A DNA stretch of 64,000 nt from Burhinus oedicnemus. Taxonomy: Eukaryota; Chordata; Aves; Charadriiformes; Burhinidae. Position 1 is the stretch's first letter; each line of letters opens with the position of its first letter. Of the stretch, positions 60,201-64,000 are shown one piece after another. The stretch spans positions 1,998,514-2,062,513 of the forward strand of contig VFFE01009205.1 of the NCBI GenBank assembly GCA_008921705.1, given 5' to 3'. The notes under the pieces are model-generated. The model was given only the letters and a program-made list of their open reading frames with translations, did not search any database and was not told the DNA's origin. The translations under genes were made by a program, and so were the position numbers.

Positions 60201-63200
60201 CCCGGACACAGAAGAATCCTTCTACTAGTAAATCTGGAAGGAAGCTGTATGTGATCTGGCTAATAGAGAATACTTGGAAATTATTTTCAGTTTGCAGTTC
60301 AGGCTAGGTAGCAAGGCTTCCAATGAAACAGAGAACAAGTTCTGATAACTAATAATTTAATGTGGGAAACTTGTAGTGGGTTTTCTTCATGGGGGTAACT
60401 TTGCCTTCTGGCAAAATAGACAAAGGCTTAGAATCTCAGGGTCCTTAACTCTGTCATGTCAAATTGTAGGCTTGCTGTTTCTCTTTCTCCCTCATCTGGC
60501 AGAAGGCAGAAATCTGGCATTTAACAACTTAGTGAAATGATTTGGAGATCTTACTGATGTTCAAAAAGCATGCCTACAAAGCTTAGAGTGATGTAGCTCA
60601 CTTAAGAATTCTAAAAACTCAGTTCTTAAACTTAACTAAGTGAAATTGTCAAGTACCATAACATATTTACTAGTTTGACAGACTTTTTTTTTTTTTCAGC
60701 CAGCCAAACACAGCTTGTGTTTCTAAAGAGAGAACAGATTGTCGTGGTTCCTTCTCCTTAGTGTACAGAAACACAGACGTATTTGACAGCAACAGAACAG
60801 CACGTTAGGATTGAGACCCAAAGACAGGCATATATGCATGAGTTTTCTGTTGAGCTATTTATTGTCTTTTAGGTTAATAAATAGCAAGTAGGCATTCCTT
60901 TGAGAGTAAACTGCTAAATTAATCCTGGATGTCTACTAGTTAAAAATAATTAGGAAATAGAAATATGAAAAGAGACTATTTTGAGCTTAAACAAGACTGA
61001 CTTGACACAAATTTCATAGCAAAATCTATTAAGGTTACTTATCTGAGGTAGGCAGACCACTACTCAAAGAACCATAATTAATGTAAGTACAGAATGTCAC
61101 CAGTCTAGTTTAGCTGTTCAAGTTAAAAAAACCTCTGGTAAATAAATAGAGGGTTGACAGTATGTACTTTATTTGCCACTGAAAGTCTTAACACTTCCTT
61201 TGTATTTTCACTGGAAACACAGAATGTGGTAGAGGGGAAGGAAGTCATATTATAGTACTCCCAAAATGTAAGTATCTTGATTGTGTACCTGCAAGGCAAT
61301 CGCAGTTCATTCTTCTTGTGTGGAAGTGCTTGACCAGGTGGATCTGGCTGCTGGTGATCAAAAACTGCTAGTCAATAGGAGGAAAATCATAAAAGTACTA
61401 GCTAAATGCATGACAGAAGACAATTCTCCTGAACGCGCCAATAAGCCTTGTCATCAATGTGCAGTGCTGAGTGAACATAATCACTGGAGCGGTGTTACAG
61501 CTATATTTCATATTATGGAAATATTTTTCAGGCATCCTGAGGAAACAGTGTGCTGAGCCTGCTTGCTGTGGGAAGATGCAGCTGTTCCTGATACAGAATT
61601 TATCCACACAGGGATTCAAATGGAAGACTGCTGGCTTTCCTTTAAGAAGCTGAGTCTTCCTGTCCAAAACCAATTGTAGGCCTAATATCTTATTGTGTAC
61701 TGTAGTTGTAGTATGAAATAAAGCCATAATGTATTCCTGCACAATCCATTTAACTAGCCTGAAATATTCTAATATGAGATTCTGCTTTCTAGTAGACCTT
61801 TACTAGACTTGCACATCTGCAAAAACTTCTAATTCATTACCTGTAGTAATGAGCAAGAACTCTTTCAGTTTAGCTGTTTGATTAGCTGGTGTAGAGGCTT
61901 GCCTTGTATGTTAGATAATTCAGTTTTGAACAAGTATTGTTCATCTCTTCAGTTACTGTAATTGTCAAAGCAACTCAATGTTTGAGCTAGGTACAACACT
62001 AAGTACTAGACTGAGAACCCTGTACTATATGTGAGCAAATTCCCCACTTTATTAAAAAAGACTTTGGGGGATGTTCCTGTGCTACTCAAATAAATGTGTA
62101 ATTATTAAATGAAGAAATCTTAAGAAGTCTTAAAGGTTGTGTTTTCATTAGAGACTTGTAAAAATATGATCAATTAGAACAAATTCCATTGAGAGAGGTT
62201 GGGATGAAGATGAAAGCATTCCTTATTCTCCAGAGGAAGCATGACCAGGGTCATATAGGTCACTGTAGGGTCTTTAAGAAATGGAATCTAGCTAAAGCTG
62301 TTAACAGTTGCCGAAGAGATGTGCCAGGTGATTGGGGATGCTCATGTTCATGTGTGTTATGTGACTTCTGAGGCTAGTCTGTCTTGCTTCTTATGACTTT
62401 CTCAGTCTATCCTAGGTAAATCGGGGCTCAAAAATGTGTTTCTTCAATCTCTTTGTCTTAATAATAAAATTGTTCAGCTAGATTCAAGACATTGATTGTA
62501 CAGTTATTTATTATCTAAATTATCACTTGTTCAAATGTTGGATGCTTTTCAAAGGTGGTGCTGGAAAGTGTTCTCAATCTCCTCTTCAAAAGCTTGGCAT
62601 GTTTCTTCTGTTGCTGGATTGTGTATCTATAACTTGGGTACCTGACTCTTTTCATAGTGAACTGGCTTACTAGCCAGTATTCCTAGACTTCTTAAAATAT
62701 TGCAATTCTAACACAGGACTTCATAAAATAAAAAGTCAGAAACTGACTAAAGAGCATGTCTCAAAATGTAGTTTAAGTGGTTTAAACATTTGGTTCCCAG
62801 AAGTCAGTTAGCTGCTGCTTATCTTTTTGTCAGCCAAATTCATCTGCCGTACTCATGGCCCACATTGCTTACAATTGCATGTTGGCTGTCATCTTCAGAC
62901 TTGGTATGTGACTTCCTACAAAAGCTTTGAGAGGAGGTTTTCTGTTTTTAGGGAAGATAGATGGAAGCTGCTCAATTCACATTTTAAGAGAAGCATAATG
63001 AAACTGAGACTGCTTTGTAAATGAGGTCTACCAGGCAGCCTTTAAACCTTGGAGATGATGGGCGAGTTATGAGATTAATCAGGTGATCTCCCTTGCTGTC
63101 ACAGGAAATAAAGGGTACAAATATACTTAAGACAGGGCAACATGCTCAGTAATATGTTTCAATGTGGAGTCTTCTCTGTGGCTTTCAGGGTGCTTCTATA

Positions 63201-63319
63201 AAAGTAGCTGGCAAGTAGTAGTCTGTCTAATAAGTAGATGAAGGAAGCTATCTTCTAGTTCATTCACAGAAAGTACCTTTTATTTATTCAAACATAGTAA
63301 AGTAGTATTCTAAACTTAA

Positions 63320-64000
63320 CCATTTTACAAATACATTAATAACAAAAACAGAGCCAGGGAGAATCTCCATCCCTTATTGGATGTGGAGGGGAAGATTGTC
63401 AACAAGGATGAGGAAGAGGCTGAGGTACTTAATGCCTTCTTTGCCTCAGTCTTTAATAGTAAGACTAGTCATCCTCAGGGTAGTCAGCCCCCTGAGCTGG
63501 AAGACAGGGATGAAGAGCAGAATAAACCCCCCATAATCCAAGAGGAAGCAGTTAGTGACCTGCTATGCCAACTGGACAGCCACAAGTCTATAGGCCGAGG
63601 TGGGATCCACCTGAGAGCGCTGAGGGAGCTGGCGGAGGAGCTTGCCAAGCCACTCTCCATCATTTATCAGTGGTCCCGGTCAACAGGGGAGGTCCCAGAT
63701 GACTGGAGGCTTGCCAATGTGACACCCATCTACAAGAAGGGCTGGAAGGAGGATCCAGGCAACTATGGGCCTGTCAGCCTGACCTCAGTGCCAGGAAAGA
63801 TCATGGAACGGATCATCCTGAGTGCGCTCACGTGGCATGTGAAGGACAAACAGGGGATCAGGCCCAGCCAGCATGGGTTCATGAAAGGCAGGTCCTGCTT
63901 GACCAACCGGATCTCCTTTTACAACCAGGTGACCCACCTAGTGGGTGAAGAAAGGTCTGTGGATGTTGTCTACTTGGACTTTAGTAAGGCCTCCCACAGC
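63320..64000 (+). mobile_element. CR1 LINE, ORF2 reverse-transcriptase segment, continues past the window
   Basis: One frame is open from 63320 to the last base (227 codons) and reads as CR1 ORF2: a linker with AEVLNAFFASVF, then LCQLDSHKSIG, the reverse-transcriptase start PDDWRLANVTPIYKKG, the DPGNY.PVSLTS.PGKIME block, the SQHGF.KGRSCLTN block, and VDVVYLDFSKA at the edge, which is the first catalytic aspartate region. Some changes look inactivating or at least atypical (GPVSL for RPVSL, RGGIH for PDGIH, SKASHS for SKAFDT), although no stop or frameshift is seen. The 5' side joins AT-rich flank near 63320, so the copy appears 5'-truncated. The rest of the element, including any 3' repeats, lies beyond the window. 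CR1 moves by target-primed reverse transcription; this copy is probably dead but fairly young compared with the one at 51.5 kb. Confidence 0.9.

Larger units (their letters stand above)
45601..63319. other. Intergenic 5' flank of CHD9
   Basis: 17.7 kb of mostly AT-rich DNA with no recognised coding exon. It holds a decayed CR1 piece (51513-51860), two CTCF-like sites (51356-51369 and 54191-54205), a small hairpin (CTCTCCC/GGGAGAG, 45696-45715), and simple A/T runs. In vertebrates the next gene upstream of CHD9 is usually TOX3, far away, so a gene-poor stretch is expected. Open frames of up to 137 codons (52487-52900, minus) have no domain, splice context or family resemblance. Enhancers could be present but are not readable from the sequence. 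Confidence 0.75.

Noticed and set aside
1..64000. CRISPR arrays, operons, tRNA or rRNA genes
   Set aside because: None was seen. The sequence is vertebrate nuclear DNA with introns, and no repeat-spacer arrays or tRNA-like box A/box B pairs were noticed by eye.

Overview
The window looks like nuclear DNA from a bird. It has one vertebrate protein-coding gene split over very long AT-rich introns, two sharp CpG islands, few interspersed repeats, and the recognisable repeats are all CR1 LINE pieces, the typical avian retrotransposon. The species cannot be told from the sequence.

The gene is CHD9, a CHD-family chromatin-remodelling ATPase, on the minus strand, so the window reads from the 5' end of the gene at about 45.2 kb down to its third exon at about 1.1 kb. 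The main promoter is a CpG island at about 44.4-45.6 kb, interrupted by a 20-base assembly gap. A non-coding first exon ends at a strong donor (44858-44857). Intron 1 (26718-44858) carries one good candidate for an optional untranslated exon (35032-35120). The large exon 2 (25113-26717) holds the start codon and codes for residues 1-479. Intron 2 (1486-25112) follows, then exon 3 (1148-1485), which codes for the next 112 residues. The chromodomains and ATPase motor are not in the window; they lie further downstream.

The most interesting point is in intron 2. A second CpG island (about 2.3-3.35 kb) lies just upstream of exon 3 and contains, on the CHD9 strand, an ATG, ten codons and an excellent splice donor that is exactly in phase with exon 3. 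Joining them would give a short N-terminus (MSSAKRPRGR) in place of the 479 exon-2 residues, and the junction itself would create a textbook AT-hook (KRPRGRPP). The second point is the 5' UTR in exon 2, which contains a chain of overlapping upstream ORFs. The last of these ends with its TGA overlapping the CHD9 ATG.

From 45.6 to 63.3 kb the DNA looks intergenic (5' flank of CHD9). It has no recognised gene, one decayed CR1 piece (51.5-51.9 kb) and two good CTCF-like motifs. The last 680 bases are the reverse-transcriptase part of a CR1 element, open to the window edge. Apart from the two CHD9 coding exons, the possible extra exons, binding sites and hairpins are sequence-based candidates with no expression support available here.
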